64,000 nt of DNA, from assembly GCA_000727475.1 (NCBI GenBank), contig KL647308.1, forward strand, positions 2,177,496 through 2,241,495, written 5' to 3'. Made by a program: the position numbers and the translations under genes. The notes beneath the pieces were generated by a model, which saw only the letters and a program-made list of their open reading frames with translations, was not told the DNA's origin and ran no database searches. Shown here in pieces: positions 34,101-42,033 of the stretch. Numbering within the stretch: position 1 is the first letter of the stretch; every line of letters starts with the position of its first letter. This DNA comes from Sarcocystis neurona. Lineage: Eukaryota; Apicomplexa; Conoidasida; Eucoccidiorida; Sarcocystidae.

Positions 34101-35426
34101 TGGCAGTGGCAAGGTCAACTGGTGCAGCAGCTAGTAGTACACCTAGAGCAGCAGCAGCAGCAGGTGGAGCGGATCGCAGAGCAGCAACAGCGACAACAGC
34201 ACTTGACTCAGCAGCGGCTACTGCAGCAAGGGAGACAGCAGGAGCAGCAGGTGACGCCGGAGCGGCAGCAGCGTGTGGAACTGCAAGAAGAGCAGCAGCC
34301 GAAACAGCAGCGGCTGAAACAGCAGGTGGCAGAGCAGCAGGTGCTGCAGCAACAGCAGGCAGAGCAGCAGCAAAAGCAGGAAGTGAAGCAACAGCAATTG
34401 TTGCAGGAGTTTGCTGAACAGCAGCGGTTGCAGCAGCTGTGCCAAGTAAGAAAGCAGCAGCTTTTCCAACAGCAACTGTTTCGCCAGCAGCCGGGTGCAG
34501 AGGAGAAGCAGCAGCAGCAGCTAGAACAGCAACAGCAAGTGGTGAGGCAGCAGTTTCTGTTGCATCTGCAGGAAAAGGGGAAGACGGGTACGGGCACGTG
34601 GAGAAACGGACATTGTGAAGAGATGCAGCAGCAGCAGCAACGCATGCTTTGCCAGCAGCAGCAGCAGGAGAGAATTCGTCTGCTGCTGCAGCAGCTCGCC
34701 TTCGCTGATGTCGACGAAGCTCCGCGACGGCGGCGACTGCCGCCGAGGAAGCAACAACCAACAGATGAGGGAAAAGCAGACTGTCTCATGGCAGCAGGAT
34801 GCGGAAGAGTAGCCGCGTCAGAATGTCGACTGACAGCAGCCGGACACGCAGCTACAGCAGCAGCAACGAGTGGAGCCGCAGCCAAAATGGCAGCGAAGAC
34901 GACTTCAGAAGGCGAAACAGGGGGAGGAGAAGAAGACGCAGCAGCAACACAAGGAAGCGCATCAGCAAGAGGAGAAGCAGCAGCTGTAGACGAGGGACAA
35001 GCAATAACTGCTGCAGACGGAGTGGACGGGATCCCGAAGAAGAAGGCCGATAGCACTTTGTCGTTTTTGCTGCGGCTGCTCCCATCTGCTGCTGCTGCCT
35101 CTGCGCCGCCGATGGGGTGGTGGCCGGTCAGCAGCTTCGACAGCAGCACGGGACTGTCGGCAGCAGCAGCAGCGGCGGCACGCCTTGACGCCGCACCGGT
35201 TGCTGCAGCGGGTGTGTTTGCAACAGCAAAAAACGAGGTACTTCTTTTTAGTAGCAGCGGCGTCGGCAGGGAGGATGCAGACGTTCAGCGGAGCAGCAGC
35301 AGCAGCGCGCAGAGCGGTGACTGTTCGAAGACCAGCAGCGGCGGAAGCAACAGCAGCATCAACCACAACAGCACCACCGCCGTCAGCAACAGCAACAACA
35401 ACTGCTTCTGTGACTCACACGTGTGA
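25197..35426 (+). CDS. Doubtful 3409-codon open frame in CAG/CTG repeats (Ala/Gln/Ser-rich)
   Basis: The frame is uninterrupted from ATG 25197 to a stop at 35426. For coding: CAG blocks are read mostly as Ala, Gln or Ser and CTG blocks mostly as Ala (GCT), avoiding Leu and Cys runs. Credible stretches include an acidic segment near 29440-29590, a K/E/Q-rich segment near 30880-31270 and a long Gln-rich, coiled-coil-like segment at 34050-34720. Internal repeats at 30582-30671 and 33342-33458 vary mainly at third positions of this frame. Against a single exon: stops are rare in every frame of such repeats, opposite-strand frames of 280-450 codons overlap it, and the repeat at 29062-29196 drifts synonymously in a different frame. 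One or more spliced genes using parts of this frame are more likely than one giant exon. No domain is recognised. Confidence 0.3.
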   Translation: MATAEKTRAAERTAARKAEAAAGTLAAAQRLPVAARSVAAAGSWAAAAGAAPRAAPGAADAAAGTGVIAADNTAAARGGVKNTDDAGKKTSRGAAAAVKGGRAARPSARATAAVPASAGSTGADETGQAAAAALQRCASASSVVAGGRPVSWRGGHSVTSRDSSNASRGGNSGSGSGQTVGSGGGSNSMRETSFPRTNSYLRRSPRISSTPTISSSNVCSSSSSNNVCSSSNVCSSSSSNVCSSSNVCSSSKVCSSSNVCSSSSSSNVRSSSSNVCSSSSSNVRSSSSSNVCSSSSGSKNGSNESNSISGQLPSGSCGLSLPFSPACDVASHERQLTRSARRAAVEGSPASGSRSGFSTADEPRSCGVRTRREPLIRRPHRRQRARVRPSVRCLCASPVSLWRTSSTPTATLSAAGSAAPAAVSLHAAVPGPAGAAAPGLSSCSFSAAALPAASAAAVAGSPAAAATAADATAAAASAADSTPSAAGTLAVVAAVPPPLFASCASAAAGRRAVAASASPASAALPHPASAAAALRTCTVLPEAAATTPLLPVCLSSAVPSSRPAAATAATGSTSSADGAAPAAAPSSFAPSSSSSSFSAHAASSCYSVSAPATASAAVAADRSPSVFSALLVSLRAAAASVAPRGTAGTRPASAAAASAAAAAHSHFAAATHPCGPARDTSTAAPGAAAAAASLHLCRCGAAAVTEASVGAAPPSATAAAAQAKSSRNRRRTAGRVKEVAACSGNRAADPQGSRTGSTAAHGFAPSVRAHASCVLRSKSSNNSNSSTVTGVHRPSSNSSTSMAAVARSTLRLQQQHRVVSLAEFLGEDEAALPDLVVEGGANHRDRVRSSSSNSSSRHDCNSSTREGRRCGSREHKTDSDSSSTSSSTSSSNSRGGRRGRRRQAAGHRRRRQQARADLISFPAVVCAVAGVAPRVSSSSGNSSSRRRRRSCSSRRGSSSKSSGEKEKTDTEAGRESMSRLFISDASVPFHRQQLQSLHAAGDPLWFHQQDQQRWPLPAAADGPAAAAAAVDCTPAAHFSQKKMSSQGGAAAAATASRAATTVPSTTAATAATPIAAADSGTAPAAAPALSCSLGAGSAAVVPSVAAFARSPAAGPAAGPAAAAFSPGPAAGAGGGPAACTESLPNVWRSESPGVRTPEDYLYPPTFLTHPPPLRKVVTSSTSDFCVNSPAASFKMYETTVSAASVSASHAAAGPAATARITRFFCLSPGGSPTVSRSNSSSSNKTSSNSGNSSNSSNGRHTNSIGACLQGGRHLRRDNNSTESASSRDSSGRVSGSRIGSRRVSGGRIHSRRISSRRFSSRRFSSRRVSSRRVSSSCCCCTWSASAAGRSSSGMSATKERQHDRASAAEVTQRQQEASITPTVLQQQRQGTAEDVQRNRRRKRRTRQQQSDTAWFDVEEELEKEAAAAAAAEPDGLRGAGVAAAEGKEDFDFVDFSSCGDAASSGSLLLSHVGWVLQLLATGGCDTAASAAHAADAVGVLAEGRAAAEARTAAVARAAAGGVSRTPATGARGATTREAGLFRETSCSRRRKIKNKAAGAAAARRGEGALLLISGTGSCTRLDDALSHQPSIAAAADTTAVAATAAEAEEATPAVRRSSSGRSFRTRAEGLSPHSSNCSSRNDSSSIDITGSRIKSSRGKSGLCCVRISRSSSGRTLGAGSSSGSSHGQQLHLHRQQVTAGAATAAGATTAAAGTRTARTADTTEAGTAAKATATAEAGTATAEVETATHAGAAAATATSARLGSIVSLLSRFVLPWKAGAAAEQLTSAHVAPTAGAASTAGAASTAGAASAAGAASAAGAASTAAGRRRLPPLLPTRAAAAGTRGREGAATAAADAAAAPADADATAAAGGAEDEEEPRQWLVANGMLALQQELLLLGERSRKKKEKMKRKKKRKKGKKGGEEEGREEEKQAMWRPHFQAEEQQRQGHEQQHARQQRCQHLEQQQQQRQEKQQQGQKQESAPQEEKEEDQQHEQQSQHKEQQQQLSSYQVKQQENKQQQVHTGQQEQQGAEQGEPQQGDKYGCCGAGEQHPRAGRKQNQSVSSPSSSAGRRANCGSVERRRSSTSNTNTINIRDSHNSSNSSSSNSSSSNSSSRNSSSKGSSNNNSSKSIESNSINICRRMYNSSRGSRRGGVFVNDVAAAPPAAGPRISRPLTKSGAKEAPRAASRVGSAAETSHHEAAAPAAADGGAAAAAAAESQEVTAAMGHVVMGPDAAATRGAAPIAAVGAETDVNPAARTGAAATGGCGDLCAGQLLVTAEEEAAVFLATSAGSGEFRAASDKRCEVKAEVGARNPVPAAAAGAAGAATPAAAAPAAGAPAAAAAAGKDWAAARGGGRAAAADWDAAAAAARVPAREISVACAGTAAAEQAAATSREAGLPAVAGASGEAPVGSGTRAAADGRPAAGQGASSTAAAQQATATRGSGPATAATAAAGCTTATATSGRKAAPTARAAARAAAPAAETATSGTAVVAAETASAAAETSTSTAFPCAEAAASDALAETETTTAAVEEVRATQAAARATETAAAECTGASPQVFAAVSFAKKMPAEEVQRYNRAVPSPPQQQHLQQQQQTEKQQTKESVDQLLQRQTIERSFLSGPQQQQQEPQQQRDEAQQRGACFTFDGTQQRRGQVEDQLQQQDRKKQNGGAEAPADIHEECCHPLPLQASAACGCGAFKDSAEGRPLSTPAAATALPTAAAAAGYRAVAARPAAAAGYTAVAARPAAAAGYPPVAARPVAAAADEPLASSAAAVRRRSTPAAAERSRAAAAEQPRGAAASELAASRAEHVFAVAAARSSSDGAAAERTAAAAARAAPACGEGSTADASAAEPAGRAAGGVAAAVRTDAAADIRGRGGSAAPAGFAAASAGSVHVPPDNRAVATAESLAVGRRLPAMFSPRPGGAAACPGAAAACAAAAASQDDGTAGSAGASYDMVLREKEQQRQQQQQREKWQWQGQLVQQLVVHLEQQQQQVERIAEQQQRQQHLTQQRLLQQGRQQEQQVTPERQQRVELQEEQQPKQQRLKQQVAEQQVLQQQQAEQQQKQEVKQQQLLQEFAEQQRLQQLCQVRKQQLFQQQLFRQQPGAEEKQQQQLEQQQQVVRQQFLLHLQEKGKTGTGTWRNGHCEEMQQQQQRMLCQQQQQERIRLLLQQLAFADVDEAPRRRRLPPRKQQPTDEGKADCLMAAGCGRVAASECRLTAAGHAATAAATSGAAAKMAAKTTSEGETGGGEEDAAATQGSASARGEAAAVDEGQAITAADGVDGIPKKKADSTLSFLLRLLPSAAAASAPPMGWWPVSSFDSSTGLSAAAAAAARLDAAPVAAAGVFATAKNEVLLFSSSGVGREDADVQRSSSSSAQSGDCSKTSSGGSNSSINHNSTTAVSNSNNNCFCDSHV
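25840..26085. repeat. CAG array with interspersed CGTCTG units
   Basis: Runs of three to seven CAG/AGC triplets are punctuated every 12-24 bases by AACGTCTGC (variants AAGGTCTGC and AACGTCCGC). Depending on frame the array reads as S-N-V-C-S, Q-R-L-Q or A-T-S-A. The Gln frame ends at a TGA at about 26106 and is preceded by a TAG at about 25815 that could double as an acceptor. The true frame is undecided. Confidence 0.85.
26131..26410. other. Non-repetitive island inside the CAG/CTG domain
   Basis: About 280 bases with few CAG or CTG triplets. All three + frames and part of the minus strand stay open across it for some distance. No recognisable domain is present. Confidence 0.4.
28651..28668. 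repeat. Perfect 18-bp palindrome with GTGTACGTACAC core
   Basis: The sequence reads CGGGTGTACGTACACCCG and is identical on both strands. The same core recurs in a cluster at 41145-41680. Confidence 0.9.
29062..29196 (+). repeat. Nine 15-bp tandem repeats encoding A-A-A-G-S in one frame
   Basis: There are nine copies in register from 29062. In the frame of 29062 the second codon varies GCG/GCA/GCC (always Ala), the fourth GGG/GGA/GGT (always Gly) and the fifth TCA/TCG/TCC (always Ser). In the frame of the long 25197-35426 ORF the same changes alter the residue (R-V, R-I, R-F). Confidence 0.85.
30582..30671 (+). repeat. Five 18-bp tandem repeats encoding A-A-S-(T/A)-A-G
   Basis: There are five copies in register with the 25197-35426 frame. 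First codons are GCT, GCA or GCC, third codons TCG or TCT, and the sixth GGA or GGC in the first four copies, so most variation is silent. Confidence 0.8.
33342..33458 (+). repeat. Three 39-bp tandem repeats encoding a 13-residue Ala-rich unit
   Basis: Each copy reads A-A-A-A-G-Y-x-x-V-A-A-R-P in the 25197-35426 frame. Between copies 1 and 2, six of seven differing codons are synonymous (for example GCA GGA TAT versus GCG GGC TAC). Between copies 2 and 3, two of four are. Confidence 0.8.
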
Positions 35427-35553
35427 CGCATTAAAATGTAGCAGGTGTGTCTGTTCGCCTCAACCTGGGAGACAAAGAGAGACAGAGAAAAGAAGGAAGC
35501 ACTTGTTGTCTCTCTCTCTCTCAAGCAGGTGACTGCTGCTGCCGCTGTTGCCC

Positions 35554-36015
35554 TTACTGCTGCCGCGGTTGCTCTTGCTGCTGCCGCTGTTGCTCTTGCT
35601 GCTGCCGCTGTTGCTCCTGCTGCTGCCGCTGTTGCTCCTGCTGCTGCCGCTGTTGCTCCTGCTGCTGCCGCTGTTGCTCTTGCAGCTGCCGCTGTTGCTC
35701 TTGCAGCTGCCGCTGTTGCTCTTGCTGCTGCCGCTGTTGCTCTTGCAGCTGCCGCTGTTGCTCTTGCTGTTGCCGCTGGTACTCTTGCAGCTGCCGCGGT
35801 TGCTGCTGCCGCGGTTGCTGCTGCCGCAGTTGCTGCTTGTGAGCCGGCTGCGCTTGCTTCGGCTGCCGTAGCTGCTGCTGTTGCTGCTGCTGCTGTCGGT
35901 TGTGTGGGGCGTCTGGGAAAGAATAGACGTGGGGACGCAGCGCGTGCACCGCTGCGCGCACGAGGTGTGTCATCTTTCTAGCACCCTTTTTTTGCACGAG
36001 TTTGCAGTCCACCAC
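35554..36015 (-). CDS. Possible Gln/Glu heptad-repeat protein (low confidence)
   Basis: The minus-strand frame encodes 153 residues from a GTG. Its first ATG lies 15 residues in, and the tail is built of seven-residue units of type E-Q-Q-R-Q-Q-Q, a spacing that suits a coiled coil. CAA/CAG wobble between units is silent on this strand. The + strand frame over the same bases (35445-35981) reads A-L-A-A-A-A-V, where some other changes are silent, so the evidence does not clearly choose a strand. No domain is recognised and neither frame may be a gene. Confidence 0.2.
   Translation of the reverse strand: MVDCKLVQKKGARKMTHLVRAAVHALRPHVYSFPDAPHNRQQQQQQQQLRQPKQAQPAHKQQLRQQQPRQQQPRQLQEYQRQQQEQQRQLQEQQRQQQEQQRQLQEQQRQLQEQQRQQQEQQRQQQEQQRQQQEQQRQQQEQQRQQQEQPRQQ
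35572..35802. repeat. Eleven 21-bp tandem repeats
   Basis: The unit CTCTTGCTGCTGCCGCTGTTG occurs eleven times with CTT/CCT, CTG/CAG and CTG/TTG variants. It is followed by shorter CTGCCGCGGTTG units to about 35840. Confidence 0.9.
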
Positions 36016-37039
36016 TCGTCAGATGACAACATACATTTGCAAGTTTCTGCCTACACGCGTATGTATTTTTCCGGGGAATGTAGAGGTCGCGTCCCCACCA
36101 CACGACCCTACGTGCAAACAACGCATGCACAGGCACTCATCAAACTAACATATACACATATGTGTCCGCACATATATATATATATATGCCGCTGCGTGTA
36201 TATGGAAATATGTATGTAAATGTGTATGTTTGAACGGTAAAAGCAAGCGTGTGAGTATATGTGCCAGTCTTTTCCTAGCGTTTTCCTGTACGTTGAAGCG
36301 GACCACCGTAGGTGTACGTTCTCTTGGTCGACGGTGTCTGTCTCTGAACAGAGCTACCAACACATCCACTCCCGACATACGCAGGTGGCGCTCGCAACGT
36401 GCCAGGGCTAGTATTTATACATGTGTATATGTGGCGGGTCTACCGGCGCCTTTTCTCTCCATCTAGAGAGAGAGGAGGAACTCCACTCATACATACGCAT
36501 GTCTGCGTCGCTACGTGTCAGATCTCTTGCGACGGCGACCTATGTATCCTGGTGGGGTCCAGGGGTCGATATTCGTATGTACGAGTCAACACAAATGCGG
36601 CGTCCGTCGACGCGCAGCGGGTGTAGCTGTGGGGTTACATCCCCATAATCACGAGTGCGTCTGCGTCTGAACAGGGGTCTTTTATATGCGCCGATATTTA
36701 AACATTTTTATTTGCCGACGGATGTATACGCCTCGTACACACCCAACAAATGCTAAGGCAATGTACGTTTTTGTCCACAATCGTAAACCTCACAACTGCT
36801 GCAGGTACGTGGAGAAGTCAACGTATGTAGAGAGGACGTCAGCTTGCGTATACATGTATGCGTGGGTGCGCACAAATATCTACCTACCTGTCTATCTAGA
36901 TCTCTCTCTATGTATAGGTATATATATGAAGTGCGTATGTATGCCGGAGGATGTCTGCGTGTGTATCAGGTGTTCTTAAAGAGAGTGTCATTTGTATGAG
37001 GTATCCACATATGATACGACAGCGGGCTGAGGCGTGACA
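35911..37039. other. Spacer without recognisable genes
   Basis: This TA-rich and ACGTAT-rich spacer includes a TA run at 36171-36188. Frames are short and rich in Y, I, H, T and C as expected from the microsatellite words. Nothing supports a gene. Confidence 0.6.
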
Positions 37040-38320
37040 TCGCCGGCTGCTGCTACTCCTCGTGCTGCTCAGCTACTGCGCCTGCTGCTGCGGCGCCGCT
37101 GTCACATGCACCAACTGCTCGTAGTCCTTCTGGTGCTTCGCATGCGCCACTGCCACTGCTATTCTCGGCACGGCCAGCAGCTGCTGGTGTAGCGGCAGCA
37201 GCAACAGAAATTGAACGCGGACACTAGTGGGTGTTAGCAGCAGGAGCCGCAGTACTGCGGGAAGCAGATCAACAATGCAAGACAGACAGCATGCAGCAGG
37301 CTGCTGCCGTCGCTGTAACAGCTGTCTCAAGCAACAGCTGCAGTAGTTTTTCTTATGTATTTCTCACGCTTATGCTGCAGTAATAGCCGAAACAGCACAA
37401 ACACCCATGCAGCAGTGCACCGCCTCCTCTCACACTGCAGCATCAGCAGCATAAATGCAGCAGCAGCAGCTGCTGCAGAACAGGAGGAGCACAGGCGGCC
37501 ACAAAACAGCAGCTGCACAGAAGGAAGAGCCGAACAATAGCAGCAGCACATTAGAAGCAGCAGCAGCACAAGTGCAGAAACAGCGAGGTGGCTGCAGGTG
37601 CCATACAATAGCGGTAGCTGAGCAGCGTACACCAGAAGCAACGCGCCGTGTTAACACCAGTGAGTGCTCACCAGCAGCAGAAGCAGAGCACCTTCATTCG
37701 CCACAGTGCAGTAGCAAATGACAACTGGCAAAGAAAGACACGGCAAGCGCCGCAGGGAACAGCAACAGACGTGCAGGAAGGCTGCACGAGTCCGACGAGT
37801 CGCGTGAGAGTAGCACCACAGGGCTTTCACTGCAGCAGGGACGACTGCAGCGGCCGTTGACCGCTGCAGCACAAGTCAGAACAGCAGGCGAGTAGCCTAG
37901 GCCACGGTCCTGAAAAGACGCAGCAGCACGGCAGGCAGAGAGGCGGACGGAACCCTGATCAAAGACCCTGGACAGCAGCAGAAGCAACACTCCCCAGCTG
38001 CAGTAGGACCCACAAAGCAACAGCGACAGCAGTGCATCGCATCGAAGGAGCCGCCGGTTTCCAGCAGCAGCAGCCGCAGCAGAAACAGGAGCACTGCACA
38101 ACAGCCGCAGCAGCAGCGCGCCCAGTCCAACATCACCAGCTGCAGAGCTATAGCAGCAGGGGCGCTAGCTGCGGAGCAGCAACATAAGCAAGCTGCCCAG
38201 CAGCAGAAGAAGCAGTAAATGCCGCAGCACTCACATCAGGCTGAACACCGGTAGCAAGCCTGCATGAGTGCTGTCACCTTGTCATGGAACGCAGCAGCAG
38301 CACCCCGACGTGTAGAGCAT
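37040..38320. repeat. Outlying CAG/CTG-rich block
   Basis: This second, degraded CAG/CTG domain is CTG-leaning at 37040-37110 and CAG-leaning at about 37440-38210, separated from the main one by 1.1 kb of spacer. Open frames here are short (under 140 codons) and occur on both strands. No gene is called. Confidence 0.7.
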
Positions 38321-39373
38321 TACCACAACGCTGGCAACGATTCTGAATAAGCGTCTTTCCCTGACGCGTATCCACTTTTGTCGAATGGAAATGTATCTGC
38401 ATTCGAACTGTCTGTACATGTAGAACGACATACACATATTCACATACGTCTTACAGGGCATTCGCTTCCACGCGTGCAAGCGATATACACGCATGCGTGT
38501 ATACGCGTATCTATGCATCTGTACATATATATACATATATATATATATGTATATATATACCTATATGTAATTTAGTACACGTGTACACATATACAACCTG
38601 TACAGGCGTTATATGCGGAAGATCGCAGATGACACACTTTATCCTTGTGAGGTCATTGCCGTTCAAGGCCGCCATTCACAGCCACAGAATACACGTCCTA
38701 GCAGTTGCACACATTCTCGTAGTGCCCTTCATAGTAGACGTATGCTGATGTATAATTACATATATGTCGACTCTCGCCATATTATCGGCGGCGCGCTCCC
38801 GCAGGAGCCTAATACAAATAGAGGTGTACGTGCAATAGAGGCGCATGCGTCTATCTACTTTGGGTCTCGAACAATACTCTCCCAACATGCACGTCTATAC
38901 ACTGAGCATGCGAAGACTCTATCCACCTAGATGGTACAAGTCGTATGTGCCAACGCCACTAGGAGGCGCTCGCCAATTCAGATGCGCGTCGATGAATATT
39001 TTTCCAGGTTCCTGCTTGTGTGTGTTGTGCATGCTTGATTACAAGCGTTGTCGTCCTCTCATTCACCGCGTGCTACGTGTCTGCTCTCTGGCAGCGGCAC
39101 ACCGGCGAAAATACGGCCGGTGGCATCGCCTGTAGGAATTTCGTTGTACCACAGTATTGCGAACTGATGGATTTACGTCCAGGACAAAAGCTCCACGCAG
39201 AGCAAAAACGAATGCACGCAGATCCGCGCACACTGATGGTCTGCTTGCGTGTAAACATTCTCGTGGTGATTGATGCAACTTTCGTCTAGCTGTAGAGACT
39301 TTTCAGCCCCCCCCAGCTAGAGCCTTCCATAGGAAGAACAACACATGCGGTCGATACGTAAAATCGGAGAGGC

Positions 39374-39441
39374 ATATGCATATATATACATATATATATA
39401 TATATGTATATATATCCACCCACACACACACACACACACAC
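39374..39441. repeat. (TA)n(CA)n microsatellite
   Basis: A run of TA with CATATA interruptions passes into a CA run. Confidence 0.9.
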
Positions 39442-41144
39442 CCGCAGGTATGTGGCTACTTTCGCAATAACATCCCGGCTTGTACCTCTAGAACTGTGAT
39501 CTCTATCACGTTTACTGCGTTATGCTGCGCACGCGCGCAAGTGTGTTCGACAAGTGACATATCCTTGTGTCGATTTTGCTTGAGGGGGCGTTCGAACCTC
39601 TAGCCGTTGTGTGGATCCGGCAGTTGAAGCGCAACTTCAAATGCAGTGGCGCAGTTCCGTAGTGCCGCAGGGGTAGCGTGTTTATTCATTTTCATGTCTT
39701 TCCAGTTCCTTTCGTCCGCTTTAGTTTTGACACACGCATACAGGAAAACCTCTCCACTCTCTTGTGTTACACGCCTGCAACAGATTTTTTCAACGGGTGA
39801 CCTTGCAGCAAGCCACGTGCAACACAGGCAGCGCGGCTATTGCAGCCTGTGCATCTTATTTACTGCACCTCGTCCCACACGCACGTATGAGTTTCTTTAC
39901 GCATGAACATATATATATCACGCGGAACTCTCACTTTCTCTTCTACGGAGCTCGTAATTTCGTATCGAGCACACTCTCGGGGCTCGCAGGAACATTTCCT
40001 GAAATGAGTGGAACAAACGTAAAAAACCTCCCTACGTCCTTTTTCCATTTTCACTCATTTCATCGTCCATGTAGGGATGCCGTGCAAAGACATGATGGTT
40101 TCCAGCAGAGCCCTGTGCCTGCCGTTATTCCGGTATTCACTCGCTTCTCCTTTGCATGTGGCTAGCTTCTGAGCATATACATGCATATATATATATATAT
40201 GAGTGTATCTGGAAATATTAACAAACGTGTACGGGAGTCACACACGCATGAATATATACATACACGTATTTTCGTGCCAAAACAGTTTTTACCTACTTGC
40301 ACAGCTTCTGCTCCCACGTCATCACAATCAACTTCTCCGCTTCAGTGTGTCGTTTTTGATGTGCAGGTGGAGAGTTAATATTCTGCAGGTACGCGAATAT
40401 ATGTGGATATACAAGGCGTAGGTACATGAACCGATTCGCGCATATGTGTATTTGTATATATTTATATGTATATTGAGGGAGACACTCAGACCTCCGTCAA
40501 GCAATCACTTTATCTTTACGCTTTTTTCGTCCCGCCTCGTGCAGAATCTGTCGCGTGTCTACGTCTTCTTCATTGTTTTCCCCTCCTTTCTGTGCGTGGG
40601 CGTAAAAACTCGTTTTTATATATATATATATATGAAAATAGATATATATAGAGAGAGAGACAGCGAGATCTTGTTCTCTCCCCTTCTCTCTCTCTACAGA
40701 CACGTACGAACACTTACATACAGACGCATCCATATATACGTATCTTTACACATATATATATATATATACATACATAAGCGCATACATACGTAAGCACACG
40801 TGGACGTGCTTATCGATGCAGAAATACGTACGTACATGTGTACATACAAAGAAGCGTGCCGGCCAACGTCTACATATACAGGCCTCCCACAGTTTCCTGC
40901 TTATTTGCGTGAAAGAGGCATGGGTTGTGAATCAATAGCTTCTTCGTCCCTTCGAGTTTTCTCCTTCGCTGCAGCATCCTTCGTTCCAGGCAGCACATGC
41001 ACGTTGCAATTTTTCGCCGAACATAGACGTGGAACAGCCTGTAGCGGCGTCCACACATGGGTGGAGCGTAGGGCGTCAGCACAGCAGCGAGAGGCGAAGC
41101 GTATACACTCTGTGCAATCACGTCTGTATACAACCGAAGATATA

Positions 41145-41680
41145 GGTGCGCGTACACCTCCGCCAAAATGGAGTGTACGTACACCTGAAATTCGAAGAAT
41201 GTACCTACGCTCGAAGCTGTTAGAACGGTGATCCATCAACAACAGGTGCAATCACGAAACTATACATTCACGTGTGTGTAATTCCGAGAAAAATTCGAGA
41301 GTAACGTAGACCGTCGATATTCTTGAAAGAGACGTGCATGTGTAACGCCGATGCAGAAAAGTGTACGAAGAGAAATGGTGCGTAACTACACACCAGCACC
41401 TATTTACATATGTACATACATATATATATATATATATATGCTGTACATATTTAAAACAGGGAGGTTGGGCTCCGCTTGGAAGAGCAGCCACGTGCAAACA
41501 ACCCGGAAACGAGTGTAGAGATCCCCTGCGAACGTACACACATCCCAACCGGGTGTACGTACACCGGAAGAGGTGGGGTGTATATACACCGCAGAGTGTC
41601 TGTTCACGCGCAGCGAAGGAGTATACGTACGCCAGCAACAGGCAGACGGTACGTCCACTCGATGGGGTGTACGTACACCC
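41145..41680. repeat. Cluster of GTGTACGTACAC-type palindromes
   Basis: Perfect palindromes lie at 41173-41184 (12 bp), 41552-41565 (14 bp), 41577-41590 (14 bp, TATATA centre) and 41665-41680 (16 bp). Imperfect ones lie near 41145-41158 and 41620-41632. Frames crossing them read repeated C-T-Y-T, V-Y-V-H or R-T-P, which is why several short frames here look repetitive. Confidence 0.8.
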
Positions 41681-42033
41681 GAACGAGACAGAGCGGCCGC
41701 CCAGCGGCAGCACCCGCGCACGAACGTAACAGGAAGAAAAAGGAGGCGGACGCACTTTCATCTGCCGCCGCCGCACAGATGGTCCGTTAACTATTTTTCC
41801 TATAGAACCTACGTAGTTGCTGCAGAAGAAAGAAAAGCTGCTGTAGACTCTAGAAGCCGACTCAATACGTCTGACTCTAGTACAAAGACGTACGGCTTCT
41901 TCTACGTGGCTTCGCCCGCAGCTTCCCCCAACGACGCCACACTACGGAAGAGGCGTCGTCTATCCTCTGGGAGGGAACAATACCCACAAAAAGTGAGTAA
42001 AAAAAAAAGAAGGGAGAATTTTTTGTCATTCGT

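Larger units (their letters stand above)
26411..35910. repeat. CAG/CTG trinucleotide-rich domain, main part
   Basis: Orientation on the + strand alternates roughly as follows: CTG 26440-27360, CAG 27370-28090, mixed CTG 28170-28590, CAG 28900-29210, CTG 29480-29620, CAG 29650-30540, CTG 30560-30720, CAG 30720-33200, CTG 33240-33980, CAG 34050-35420, CTG 35530-35910. Within blocks the triplets are interrupted by base changes and by short higher-order repeats, listed separately. Confidence 0.85.
38321..42033. other. Microsatellite-rich intergenic region
   Basis: About 3.7 kb of spacer contains TA runs at about 38524-38568, 39383-39415, 40187-40202, 40617-40640, 40749-40772 and 41419-41442, a CA run at 39418-39441 and a palindrome cluster at 41145-41680. 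A frame at 39020-39289 has protein-like composition around 39130-39240 but no start, no partner exon and no known domain. I cannot support a gene. Confidence 0.55.

Noticed and set aside
41252..41790. Overlapping frames on both strands with repeated C-T-Y-T or R-T-P words
   Set aside because: The repetitiveness comes from the GTGTACGTACAC palindromes, which read alike on both strands.
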